Shown here piece after piece: positions 1-5,390 of a stretch of 5,390 nt of DNA (position 1 is its first letter; each line of letters begins with the position of its first letter). This stretch comes from ZCTH02-B3 sp036563895 (lineage in GTDB: Bacteria; Bacillota; Bacilli; Paenibacillales; Paenibacillaceae), in NCBI GenBank assembly GCA_036563895.1, contig DATCLN010000130.1:1-5390 (forward strand), given 5' to 3'. The position numbers and the translations under genes are program-made. Below the pieces are notes generated by a model that saw nothing but the letters and a program-made list of their open reading frames with translations, did no database searches and was not told the origin of the DNA.

Positions 1-72
1 GATTTCACCCTTCGGCGTCTTGATGTATGCGGTCAGATGCTTCACTTCCAGCAATGGAGCCTCTGTCCTCAT
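1..72 (-). CDS. ABC transporter ATP-binding protein, DppD/OppD-like (N-terminus only)
   Basis: Only the first 24 codons lie in the window; the gene continues past the left edge. The visible protein begins MRTEAPLLEVKHLTAYI and ends near TPKGEI. The pattern LLEV-x-x-L plus a GEI-like turn is the usual first beta-strand region of ABC ATPases of the peptide/nickel importer group, which would energise the two permeases encoded just upstream. Walker A, the signature motif and Walker B all fall outside the window, so ATPase identity rests on this short N-terminus and on operon position. The ATG is supported by an AGGGAGG ribosome binding site five bases upstream. It starts 11 nt after the stop codon of the preceding permease, so the two are almost certainly co-transcribed and translationally close. 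Whether a second ATPase (DppF/OppF type) follows cannot be seen. Confidence 0.85.
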   Translation of the reverse strand, partial: MRTEAPLLEVKHLTAYIKTPKGEI

Positions 73-83
73 GGGTGCCTCCC

Positions 84-926
84 TTACGCATCCATTTTGT
101 ATTTCGGGTCAAGCGCCGTACGCAGGCCGTCGCCGAGGAAGTTTCCGGCCAGCACGGTCAGCAGGATGGCGATGCCGGGATAAATGATCATGGACGGATT
201 GTAATTGATCATGTTGTACGCCTGCTGGATCATGACCCCCCAGCTGATGTCCGGATCCTGCACGCCCATGCCGAGAAAACTCAGGGTCGTCTCCACCAGC
301 ACGCCGATGCTCAGGTTGAAGGACGCCTGAACCACAAGCGGGGAGGCGATGTTCGGAATGATGTGCCGGGCCATGATCCAGAGGGTGCCCGCGCCGGTGA
401 TTTGCGCGGCTTCCACGTAATGCTCGGATCTCACCTGCAGGGTCTGGCCCCTCGCCAGCCGCGCGAACTGCGGCGTGAACACGATGCCGATGGCGATCAT
501 CGCGTTCCAGAGGTTGACGCCCAGGGCGCTGGTGATCCCGAGGGCCAGGATGATTGCCGGAATGGCGATGATCCCGTCGATGATGCGCATGAAAATATCG
601 TCCACGATTCCTCCGATGTAGCCGCTGAGGATCCCGATGGGAACCCCGATGCAGAGCGGAATGAGCACCGCAAACAGGCTCGCCTTGACCGCGGTTTCCG
701 CGCCCATCAGCACACGGCTGAAAATGTCGCGCCCCAGCTCGTCCGTACCGAACCAGTGTTCCTTGCTCGGAGGCTGCATCATGTTCATGACATCCATCTG
801 CTCGGGATCATAGGGCGTGATCCAGGGAGCCAAAAGGGCGACGATGACCAGGACCATCAGGTAGATCAGGCTGATGAAAGCCAGTCTTTCCGCCATCAGC
901 CGCCGGAGTACGGTTCGGAAGCTCAT
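84..926 (-). CDS. ABC transporter permease, DppC/OppC-like
   Basis: A 280-residue inner-membrane permease, the normal length for the DppC/OppC group, forming the channel together with the DppB-like partner. A first hydrophobic helix lies at about residues 15-34. It is followed by the family's extracellular segment with HWFGTDELGRDIFSR (residues 57-71), a hallmark of OppC-type N-termini. Further hydrophobic stretches lie near 82-104, 113-133, 138-156, 196-218 and 246-265. The cytoplasmic EAA loop that docks on the ATPase is clear: E172-A173-A174, G178, H188, P191-N192. The start at 926 (MSFRTVLRRLM) was chosen over an in-frame ATG at 977 because it gives the standard length. It also has an AGGAGGG site eight bases upstream that overlaps the stop codon of the previous gene, which suggests translational coupling. 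The gene ends 11 nt before the ATPase start. The exact substrate cannot be told from a permease. Confidence 0.95.
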   Translation of the reverse strand: MSFRTVLRRLMAERLAFISLIYLMVLVIVALLAPWITPYDPEQMDVMNMMQPPSKEHWFGTDELGRDIFSRVLMGAETAVKASLFAVLIPLCIGVPIGILSGYIGGIVDDIFMRIIDGIIAIPAIILALGITSALGVNLWNAMIAIGIVFTPQFARLARGQTLQVRSEHYVEAAQITGAGTLWIMARHIIPNIASPLVVQASFNLSIGVLVETTLSFLGMGVQDPDISWGVMIQQAYNMINYNPSMIIYPGIAILLTVLAGNFLGDGLRTALDPKYKMDA

Positions 927-934
927 TTCCCAAG

Positions 935-942
935 CCCTCCTA
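935..942 (-). promoter_or_regulatory. Ribosome binding site of permease C overlapping the stop of permease B
   Basis: Read on the minus strand, the TAG stop codon of the DppB-like gene shares its last two bases with the AGGAGGG ribosome binding site of the DppC-like gene, eight bases before its ATG. This arrangement favours translational coupling and fixes both the upstream stop and the downstream start. Confidence 0.8.
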
Positions 943-1884
943 GTACTCGATGCGCGGATCGAGCAGCGCGTAGACAATGTCCGTCAGGAAATTGATGATG
1001 ACGACCATCATGAACATGACGAGCACCACGCCCTGCACCATGGTGAAGTCCCGCTGCAGGATGGCCCCGACCGCCAATTGCCCCAGACCGGGGATGGCAA
1101 AGATCGTTTCGATGACGACGGTGGCGCCCAGCGTGTTTCCGAACATGAGGCCGATCGTCGTGACGACGGGCAGCATCGCGTTGCGCAGGGCGTGCCCGAA
1201 GAGCGCCTGCCAGCGGCTCACCCCTTTGGAATAGGCGGTGCGGATGTAATCCGCGTCCAGCACTTCCATCAGCGAAGATCTCAGATGCCTCGTGATGATG
1301 GCGATCCCGCCAAGCGAGAGGGACAGGGCGGGCAGGGTGATGTCCCGCAGGAAACCGCCGGGGCTTTCCGCAATGCTGGTGAAACCCGTTGCCGGCAGCC
1401 ATTTCAGCTTCAGGCTGAACAGGACAACCAGAAACATCGCAAACAAAAAATGCGGGACCGCCACTCCCAGCGTGCTGATGAAGCGCACGACGTAGTCGAT
1501 CCAGGTGCCGGCGTAGTAGATCGACAGAATGGCCAGCGTCATGCCGACGACCACGGCGATGAGGATGGCCGCCGTGACCAGCTGCAGCGAGACGGCGAGC
1601 CGCTCGGCAACGGCCTCGGACACGGACTGGCCGGTGAAGATGGACCGCCCCAGATCGCCCTGGATGGCGTTGGACAGCCAGGTGAAGTATTGCTCGATGA
1701 TCGGTTTGTCGAGCCCCAGCTGCCTCTTGAGCTCGGCGATTTTTTCCTCCGTGGCGTTTTCCCCGAGCAGCACGAGCACGGGATCGCCGGGAATGAGCAG
1801 CACCAGCGAATACACCACAAGGGTCACCACGAAAACCATCGGGATGACGTACAGCAGGCGCCGCAGCAGAAATTGAAAAAACAT
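940..1884 (-). CDS. ABC transporter permease, DppB/OppB-like
   Basis: A 314-residue membrane permease of the peptide/nickel importer type, paired with the DppC-like protein encoded next. Residues 1-31 form the typical N-terminal helix starting MFFQFLLRRLLYVIPM, and residues 32-35 (PGDP) match the conserved turn after it. The ELKRQLGLDKPI segment (51-62) and GDLGRSI (76-82) are common in this group. Hydrophobic stretches lie near 102-124, 134-158, 183-198, 238-256 and 281-306. The EAA-type loop is the degenerate form usual for DppB: R215-T216-A217, G221, H231, N235, L238-P239. The C-terminus ends DPRIEY, close to the family's usual ending. The start at 1884 rather than an in-frame ATG at 2019 is supported by GGGAGGGG five bases upstream and by family length; the longer version would add 45 residues encoded by the spacer hairpin region. 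The TAG stop overlaps the next gene's ribosome binding site. Confidence 0.95.
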   Translation of the reverse strand: MFFQFLLRRLLYVIPMVFVVTLVVYSLVLLIPGDPVLVLLGENATEEKIAELKRQLGLDKPIIEQYFTWLSNAIQGDLGRSIFTGQSVSEAVAERLAVSLQLVTAAILIAVVVGMTLAILSIYYAGTWIDYVVRFISTLGVAVPHFLFAMFLVVLFSLKLKWLPATGFTSIAESPGGFLRDITLPALSLSLGGIAIITRHLRSSLMEVLDADYIRTAYSKGVSRWQALFGHALRNAMLPVVTTIGLMFGNTLGATVVIETIFAIPGLGQLAVGAILQRDFTMVQGVVLVMFMMVVIINFLTDIVYALLDPRIEY

Positions 1885-1982
1885 CCACTCCCCTCCCAAG
1901 TCAGGAAAAGTTCCGATGCACCGGGCGGCAAGGGTCAGGCGTCGCCGTGCGGCGGCCGGGCAATCCGCGTTAAAAGAAGAGT

Positions 1983-2042
1983 CCCGCGAAAGCGCCGGGA
2001 GCAGACAGGCAACCTGCACCGGGGAATCCTCGCTTTCGCGGG
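1983..2042 (-). terminator. Stem-loop with T-rich tail between binding protein and permease genes (attenuator-like)
   Basis: A perfect 12-bp inverted repeat, CCCGCGAAAGCG at 1983-1994 and CGCTTTCGCGGG at 2031-2042, encloses 36 nt. The loop can fold further: CCGG at 1995-1998 with CCGG at 2019-2022, and CAGG at 2006-2009 with CCTG at 2013-2016. On the minus strand the stem is followed at once by ACTCTTCTTTTAA, a T-rich but interrupted tract. The arrangement fits a leaky intrinsic terminator or a 3'-end stabilising structure, oriented to act on transcripts coming from the binding-protein gene. In other importer operons (malE-malF is the classic case) such spacer structures make the binding protein more abundant than the permeases. 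On the plus strand no T-tract follows, so it would not work that way round. The function is inferred; the repeat itself is certain. Confidence 0.7.
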
Positions 2043-2051
2043 TTCGGACCG

Positions 2052-2070
2052 AAAGCCGCGACTTGGCTTT
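2052..2070 (-). other. Small hairpin just after the binding-protein stop codon
   Basis: AAAGCC at 2052-2057 and GGCTTT at 2065-2070 form a 6-bp stem with a 7-nt loop, starting six bases after the TGA stop of the binding-protein gene. It stands directly ahead of the larger stem-loop in the same transcript and may help protect the 3' end of that part of the mRNA. It has no T-tract of its own. A stem this short could occur by chance. Confidence 0.4.
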
Positions 2071-2076
2071 ATCCCG

Positions 2077-3702
2077 TCATTGTTCCAGCCACAGCTTGGC
2101 AAAGAGCGGTTTGCCCAGCATGTTGTGCTCCACGCCGCCCACGTTCTTGTGATAGGCGTAGATGACGGGCGGGAAGAAGAGCGGCATGGCCAGCGCTTCG
2201 TCCAGCAGCACTTCCTTCATGATCTGGCCGTACAGCTCGGCCCGCTTGTTCTGGTCGTAGGTTGCGGCGGCCTCGGCAATAAGCCGTTCGCTGTTGGCCG
2301 TTTCCGCTTTGCTGATGTTGTAGAAGCTGTTTTTGGAATACAGGCTGTTGATCGTCAGCTGCGGGTCGACCCGTCCCGTCCAGTTGCCCAGAAGCGCGGT
2401 GGACTGTTTGTTGAAGAACGCTCCCACCGCCGCGTTCGGTTCCATGGCTTCCACTTCGACGGTGATGCCGACTTCCTGCAACTGGGCCTTGAGCAGATCC
2501 CCAAGCCTTGCGTCGTACGGGTCCGGAGAGCGAAGCAGCTGGAACTTCACGTTTTGCAGGCCGGCGTCCTGCAGCAGCTTCTTCGCCAAATCGGGGTTGT
2601 ATTCGATTTTGACGTCCGGATTATGGGCCCAGTACCCGCTCGGGAACGGCTGATGGGCGGGTTCGCCGTAGCCGAGGTTGAGCGCCTGGACCAGCTGGTC
2701 GCGGTTGATGGCGTGGGTGACGGCCAACCGGACCGCCTTGTTGTTAAAGGGCTCCATTTCGGTGTTGATGTAAATTCTTCTGTACAGCAGAGAAGTTCCC
2801 TGGATGACCTCGATATCCTTTTCCGCCTGCAGCGTGGCCATGTTTTGCGGCTGGATGCCCGGCACGAACTGAACCTTTCCGGTTTTGAGGGCGTTGATGC
2901 GGGAGTTTTCTTCCCCGATGATGGAAATGATGATGCGGTCCAGATAGACTTCGTCCGGGTTCCAGTAATTTTCGTAACGTTCATACACGATTTCCTGGCC
3001 GTTGACATGTTTTACAACCTTGTAGGGACCCGCGCCCGTCGGATGCTGCGGGAAATCATCGCCATATTTCTTCACCGCAGCCGGCGATACCATCATGCCC
3101 CCGCGGTCGGTGAGCGCCGCGATGATCGACGCATCCGGTTTGGACAAATGCAGCTTGACCGTATGCTCGTCCACGACCTCGACGCTTTGCACCGACTTCA
3201 GTTCGCTGACCAGCGATCCTTCGGCGTTCGTCCGCTCGATGTTGAACTTCACGGCTTCCGCATTGAACGGTGTACCGTCGTGGAAGGTGACGCCTTTCCG
3301 CAGGTGAAGCACCAGCGTCACGTCGTTCTCGAATTCCCAGGACTCCGCCAGACCCGGCACCGGCTGCAGATCGGGCGTGAACCTCACCAGCGTGTCATAG
3401 ACCGGCCACAGCAGGGAGTGGTCCGCACCGTTGCTTCCCTTGATCGGGTCGAAGTTGCTCACGTCGATGCCGTAGGCGATGGTGATCTCGCCGCCTCGTT
3501 TGGGGGTTCCCGGGGACTGCTCTCCGGTGGAGCCTCCCTGGGTCCCGCCGGACCCTTGTCCGGACTGCCCGCTTTGTCCGGTTGGAGACGGGGTTTCGGA
3601 TGAGCCGCCCGAACCGCTTTTCGAGCTGCAACCCGAGGCGACCAGCGCGACGGCCAGAAGCAGAACGAGAAGAGTGTGCAGGGCGGATTTTCGTTTGTTC
3701 AT
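2077..3702 (-). CDS. Extracellular solute-binding lipoprotein, family 5 (peptide/nickel/oligosaccharide type)
   Basis: A 541-residue binding protein that captures the substrate outside the membrane and hands it to the DppB/DppC-like permeases. Residues 1-24 are a lipoprotein signal peptide: positive NKRK, a hydrophobic core, and lipobox ASGC with the lipidated cysteine at position 25. Residues 26-68 are a Ser/Gly/Gln-rich flexible linker. The family 5 domain covers about 70-541, with the N-terminal signature AESWEFENDVTL leading into LRKGVTFHDGTPFNAEAVKF (119-153), GAGPYKVV (223-230) and WTGRVDPQLTINSLY (441-455). Length and layout are normal for the family. Members bind di- and oligopeptides, nickel, opines or oligosaccharides (several Thermotoga proteins), so the name alone does not fix the ligand; the neighbouring esterase makes an oligosaccharide or ester-derived product attractive. 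The ATG at 3702 has AAGGGGG about ten bases upstream and directly begins the signal peptide. Confidence 0.95.
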   Translation of the reverse strand: MNKRKSALHTLLVLLLAVALVASGCSSKSGSGGSSETPSPTGQSGQSGQGSGGTQGGSTGEQSPGTPKRGGEITIAYGIDVSNFDPIKGSNGADHSLLWPVYDTLVRFTPDLQPVPGLAESWEFENDVTLVLHLRKGVTFHDGTPFNAEAVKFNIERTNAEGSLVSELKSVQSVEVVDEHTVKLHLSKPDASIIAALTDRGGMMVSPAAVKKYGDDFPQHPTGAGPYKVVKHVNGQEIVYERYENYWNPDEVYLDRIIISIIGEENSRINALKTGKVQFVPGIQPQNMATLQAEKDIEVIQGTSLLYRRIYINTEMEPFNNKAVRLAVTHAINRDQLVQALNLGYGEPAHQPFPSGYWAHNPDVKIEYNPDLAKKLLQDAGLQNVKFQLLRSPDPYDARLGDLLKAQLQEVGITVEVEAMEPNAAVGAFFNKQSTALLGNWTGRVDPQLTINSLYSKNSFYNISKAETANSERLIAEAAATYDQNKRAELYGQIMKEVLLDEALAMPLFFPPVIYAYHKNVGGVEHNMLGKPLFAKLWLEQ

Positions 3703-3745
3703 CGCGTTGTTTCCCCCTTGACGGATTTCCTTTTGCTGAATGTTT

Positions 3746-3765
3746 GCCCGGTTCGGTTACCGGGC
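3746..3765 (+). other. Hairpin spanning the esterase stop codon, with a T-run only on the plus-strand side
   Basis: GCCCGGT at 3746-3752 and ACCGGGC at 3759-3765 form a 7-bp stem with a 6-nt loop; the esterase TAA stop (3757-3759) lies at the loop edge. On the plus strand the stem is followed by CTTTTCG, so it could weakly stop transcription entering from the left. On the minus strand it is followed by AAACATTC, which does not look like an intrinsic terminator, so transcription from the esterase into the binding-protein gene is expected to continue. Confidence 0.4.
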
Positions 3766-5259
3766 CTTTTCGCCCGTAAGCGCGCGGTAGAGAAAGACCG
3801 AGAATTCCGCCTTCGTAATCGGTTTGCCCGGCCGGAAGAAGTCCCCGTACCCGTTCACCAGGCCGTTGGCGGCCAGGGTGCGGACCGCCTGGTAACCCGG
3901 ATAGTAGGGAGCGATGTCCTTGAACCTGAAGTCGCCGTCTCCTTCAAGTCCGAACGCCCGGACCAGGGCGATGGCCGTCTGCTCCCGGGTCATCGGCCAG
4001 TCCGGATGAAACTCGCCCCGATCGTTGGCTTCCATCCATCCTTCCGCGGCGACGGCGGCAATGGCGGCATAATGCACGGAACCTTGGTCCACATCAACAA
4101 AGCCGGGATCGGGCCTGTCCGCAAGATCCAGGTTCAGGGCCTTTGCCAGCATGGAGGCAGCCTCTGCCCTGCTCAGCGTCTCCCCGGGTCCGAACGTCCC
4201 GTCCGGATTGCCCGCCACGAGACCGCGGTGGGTGAGCCAGTCAATCTCCGCCGCCGCCCAGTGGCTCCACGGCACATCCGGAAAGACGGGATCCGGCAGG
4301 ACGTGCTTTTTGAAGTGCTCCCAAATGATTTCGCTCGCATCCATCTGCCCGCTGGACCAGCCGATCGCTTCCACCGGATAGTACTGCGGGCCGCCCGGCC
4401 AGGCATGGCCTCCGTTTTCCACTTCGTACAGAATGACTTCCGTTCCGTACCTTCCGCCCCCATAGACCTTGCGGTGAACGACGGTCGGGTCGTCGGCGTG
4501 CTGCGGCAGCGTTTCCACCTTCGGCTCCGCCGAGGTTCCGTTTCGCTTCACCCAGTACTCGATCGTCTGGTCGGTCCGCCAGTTGTACGGAACGATGGGG
4601 TCGGCCGTTCCCATCACGAGGATGACCGTAATCGGCCGCTTCCAGTCACTGTGGAGCTCCACCCATTCCGCGAGAGGACCGGTAACGCTGGCGGCGGCGG
4701 CGATCCGGTCGGACAGCTCCACCGCCAGGCGCTGGGCGAACACGGCTCCGTTGGACATCCCGGCGGCGTAGATTCTCCGCTCATCCACGTTGTACTCGGC
4801 CGTGAACTTGTCGATCAGCGCGGAGACATACCCCACATCGTCGATTCCCCAGGCGAACTGCAGCGTCCATTCCCTTCCGTCGTTCCACTGGGTCAGATAG
4901 CCGGAAAGCTGACCGGGCGGGATGTCTCCCACCAGCGTCGTGCTGTCGGGATACACCACGATGAAGCCTTCCCGCTCCGCCAGCTCCGGGAAGCGGTCCA
5001 GATCCCGCTGCATGCTGCCGGTCCATCCCGTCCCGTGGAAGGAGAACAGGAGCGGAACCGGTTTCGACCCGTCATAGGACGAAGGCACGTAAAACTCATA
5101 AGTGCGCACCATCCCGTCATGCTCGAGGGAACCGCGCTGCAGTTCCCTTGCCGCCGGCGAAGGGTTTCCCTCATCCTCCGCCCAGGCGCTTCCCCCCGGA
5201 AACAGCACGAGCAGCAGGCAACACAGCCACAGCGAAACCGACCGACGGAACCTTTGCAA
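3757..5259 (-). CDS. Secreted CE1/LpqC-like esterase (feruloyl esterase or PHB depolymerase family) with three SLH domains
   Basis: A 500-residue exported alpha/beta-hydrolase fused to a surface anchor. Residues 1-27 are a signal peptide (RRFR-like basic start, hydrophobic core, probable cleavage after SAWA). The catalytic domain spans about 40-320: oxyanion-region HGTG at 75-78, nucleophile Ser169 in GMSNG, probable acid Asp220 in GTADPIVPY, and His285 in NGGHAWPGG, so the triad is complete. This pattern fits the group that contains feruloyl esterases, acetylxylan esterases and polyhydroxybutyrate depolymerases. Three SLH repeats follow at about 326-375, 387-437 and 446-494, each with a TRAE-like motif (SRAE 363-366, TREQ 424-427, TKAE 482-485), which in Bacillota bind pyruvylated secondary cell-wall polymer. 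The start is TTG, chosen because it leads the signal peptide and follows GGAGGTGG; the next in-frame ATG is residue 50. The binding-protein gene starts 54 nt downstream. The precise ester substrate is unknown. Confidence 0.92.
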   Translation of the reverse strand: MQRFRRSVSLWLCCLLLVLFPGGSAWAEDEGNPSPAARELQRGSLEHDGMVRTYEFYVPSSYDGSKPVPLLFSFHGTGWTGSMQRDLDRFPELAEREGFIVVYPDSTTLVGDIPPGQLSGYLTQWNDGREWTLQFAWGIDDVGYVSALIDKFTAEYNVDERRIYAAGMSNGAVFAQRLAVELSDRIAAAASVTGPLAEWVELHSDWKRPITVILVMGTADPIVPYNWRTDQTIEYWVKRNGTSAEPKVETLPQHADDPTVVHRKVYGGGRYGTEVILYEVENGGHAWPGGPQYYPVEAIGWSSGQMDASEIIWEHFKKHVLPDPVFPDVPWSHWAAAEIDWLTHRGLVAGNPDGTFGPGETLSRAEAASMLAKALNLDLADRPDPGFVDVDQGSVHYAAIAAVAAEGWMEANDRGEFHPDWPMTREQTAIALVRAFGLEGDGDFRFKDIAPYYPGYQAVRTLAANGLVNGYGDFFRPGKPITKAEFSVFLYRALTGEKAR

Positions 5260-5265
5260 ACACGA

Positions 5266-5273
5266 CCACCTCC
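5266..5273 (-). promoter_or_regulatory. Ribosome binding site that decides the TTG start of the esterase
   Basis: On the minus strand GGAGGTGG lies six bases before the TTG at 5259-5257 and matches most of the extended Shine-Dalgarno consensus. A GTG four bases before the TTG is in another frame, and there is no in-frame ATG or GTG between the ribosome binding site and the TTG. The site therefore supports TTG as the real initiation codon. Confidence 0.75.
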
Positions 5274-5311
5274 AGTCGCTGGTTTCCGGCTTCCCGAAAT
5301 CCCGGTTTTCT

Positions 5312-5326
5312 TGACAGCGCTTGCAA
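5312..5326 (-). promoter_or_regulatory. cre-like element (CcpA catabolite-repression site)
   Basis: The minus-strand 15-mer TTGCAAGCGCTGTCA fits the published cre consensus WTGNAANCGNWNNCW at every fixed position, and fits the alternative TGWNANCGNTNWCA with a single mismatch. It is pseudo-palindromic around the central CG, as cre sites are. It lies about 53-67 bases ahead of the esterase TTG. If the weak minus-strand promoter proposed here is right, it falls just downstream of the transcription start, a usual place for CcpA-mediated repression. This predicts that the esterase-importer operon is reduced when glucose or another preferred sugar is available. Binding itself is inferred. Confidence 0.65.
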
Positions 5327-5338
5327 AATCCAGACTAC

Positions 5339-5369
5339 ATTCTAGACCGCGGTTTAGACTTTAGTACAA
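5339..5369 (-). promoter_or_regulatory. Candidate promoter for the esterase-importer operon
   Basis: On the minus strand TAGAAT (5344-5339) is a 5/6 match to the -10 box, and TTGTAC (5369-5364) is a weak -35 box. The 19-nt spacer is longer than ideal. A start near 5332 would give a leader of about 70 nt, with the palindrome lying between the two boxes and the cre-like site just after the start. An alternative -10, TATAAG at 5377-5372, would need a -35 box beyond the right edge. The layout makes sense, but the box quality is modest. Confidence 0.35.
5341..5358. promoter_or_regulatory. 18-bp near-perfect palindrome, probable repressor operator
   Basis: TCTAGACCGCGGTTTAGA is symmetric around the GC at 5349-5350, with eight of nine base pairs matching; the single exception is G5345 against T5354. 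A symmetric site of this size between promoter boxes is typical for a dimeric repressor. TAGAC-type half-sites are known from operators of some TetR-family repressors such as NemR, though the half-site spacing differs here, so the regulator family is a guess. It could control the minus-strand operon, a gene to the right, or both. Confidence 0.5.
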
Positions 5370-5372
5370 TCT

Positions 5373-5378
5373 TATAAT
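5373..5378 (+). promoter_or_regulatory. Perfect -10 box on the plus strand near the right edge
   Basis: TATAAT matches the sigma-A -10 consensus exactly and would direct transcription rightward, out of the window, from near base 5385. No good -35 box stands at 16-18 nt: the bases there (around 5350-5356) belong to the palindrome. A promoter here would therefore overlap the proposed operator. Whether a divergent gene follows is not visible. Confidence 0.3.
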
Positions 5379-5390
5379 GGGGTGCTGCTT

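Noticed and set aside
923..1888. A second long minus-strand frame overlapping the DppB-like gene
   Set aside because: It covers the same bases in another frame, with Arg/His/Ala-rich, non-membrane composition. The DppB frame has clear family motifs and its own ribosome binding site.
1885..2019. An N-terminal extension of the DppB-like permease from an upstream in-frame ATG
   Set aside because: The extra 45 residues fall in the spacer hairpin and have no family counterpart. The ATG at 1884 has the strong ribosome binding site and gives the normal length.
874..3603. A 909-codon open frame on the plus strand opposite the permease and binding-protein genes
   Set aside because: Its translation is rich in His, Arg, Asp and Gln with no recognisable domain, and it runs antisense to three well-supported genes. 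In GC-rich DNA such long antisense frames arise from the codon bias of the real genes.
3703..3756. A separate promoter for the binding-protein gene in the 54-nt gap
   Set aside because: No convincing -35/-10 pair is visible on the minus strand, and no minus-strand terminator precedes it, so read-through from the esterase gene is simpler.
5311..5341. A plus-strand promoter from perfect TTGACA at 5311-5316 with TACATT at 5336-5341
   Set aside because: The spacer is 19 nt and the -10 box only 4 of 6. The TTGACA is part of the cre-like palindrome, so the match may be incidental. It cannot be excluded.
3676..5364. A 562-codon open frame on the plus strand opposite the esterase
   Set aside because: It is antisense to a gene with a complete catalytic triad and SLH repeats, has Arg/Pro-rich composition and no family resemblance, and extends through the promoter region.

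Overview
The window carries one set of genes, all on the minus strand, read from right to left: a secreted esterase with three cell-wall-binding domains, then a peptide/nickel-type (Dpp/Opp) ABC importer consisting of a solute-binding lipoprotein, two permeases and the first 24 codons of an ATP-binding protein that runs off the left edge. The sequence is GC-rich. The triple SLH domains, strong GGAGG-type ribosome binding sites, a TTG start, a lipoprotein-type binding protein and a cre-like CcpA site point to a Gram-positive Bacillota. A high-GC member of the Paenibacillaceae (Cohnella, Thermobacillus or Paenibacillus type) is my best guess, but this is inference and not a database match.

Layout: 5260-5390 is a regulatory region, relatively AT-rich at its right end, with a cre-like element, an 18-bp near-perfect palindrome and candidate promoter boxes in both directions. 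3757-5259 (-) encodes the CE1/LpqC-like esterase with SLH domains. A 54-nt gap with no minus-strand terminator separates it from the family 5 binding lipoprotein at 2077-3702 (-). A 192-nt spacer follows, with two hairpins; the larger one has a 12-bp perfect stem and a T-rich tail and resembles a partial terminator or mRNA-stabilising element. Then come permease B (940-1884), permease C (84-926) and the ATPase (72 to the left edge), spaced only 13 and 11 nt apart.

Likely logic (inference): the esterase is exported and held on the cell wall, where it cuts ester bonds in an external substrate. Feruloylated or acetylated plant polysaccharide, or a polyester, is compatible with the family. The importer then takes up an oligomeric product. 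The cre-like site suggests the operon is shut down when a preferred sugar is present. The stem-loop after the binding-protein gene would give more binding protein than permease. No known system with exactly this composition comes to mind, but every part belongs to a recognised family. I see no mobile element, CRISPR array, tRNA or rRNA.
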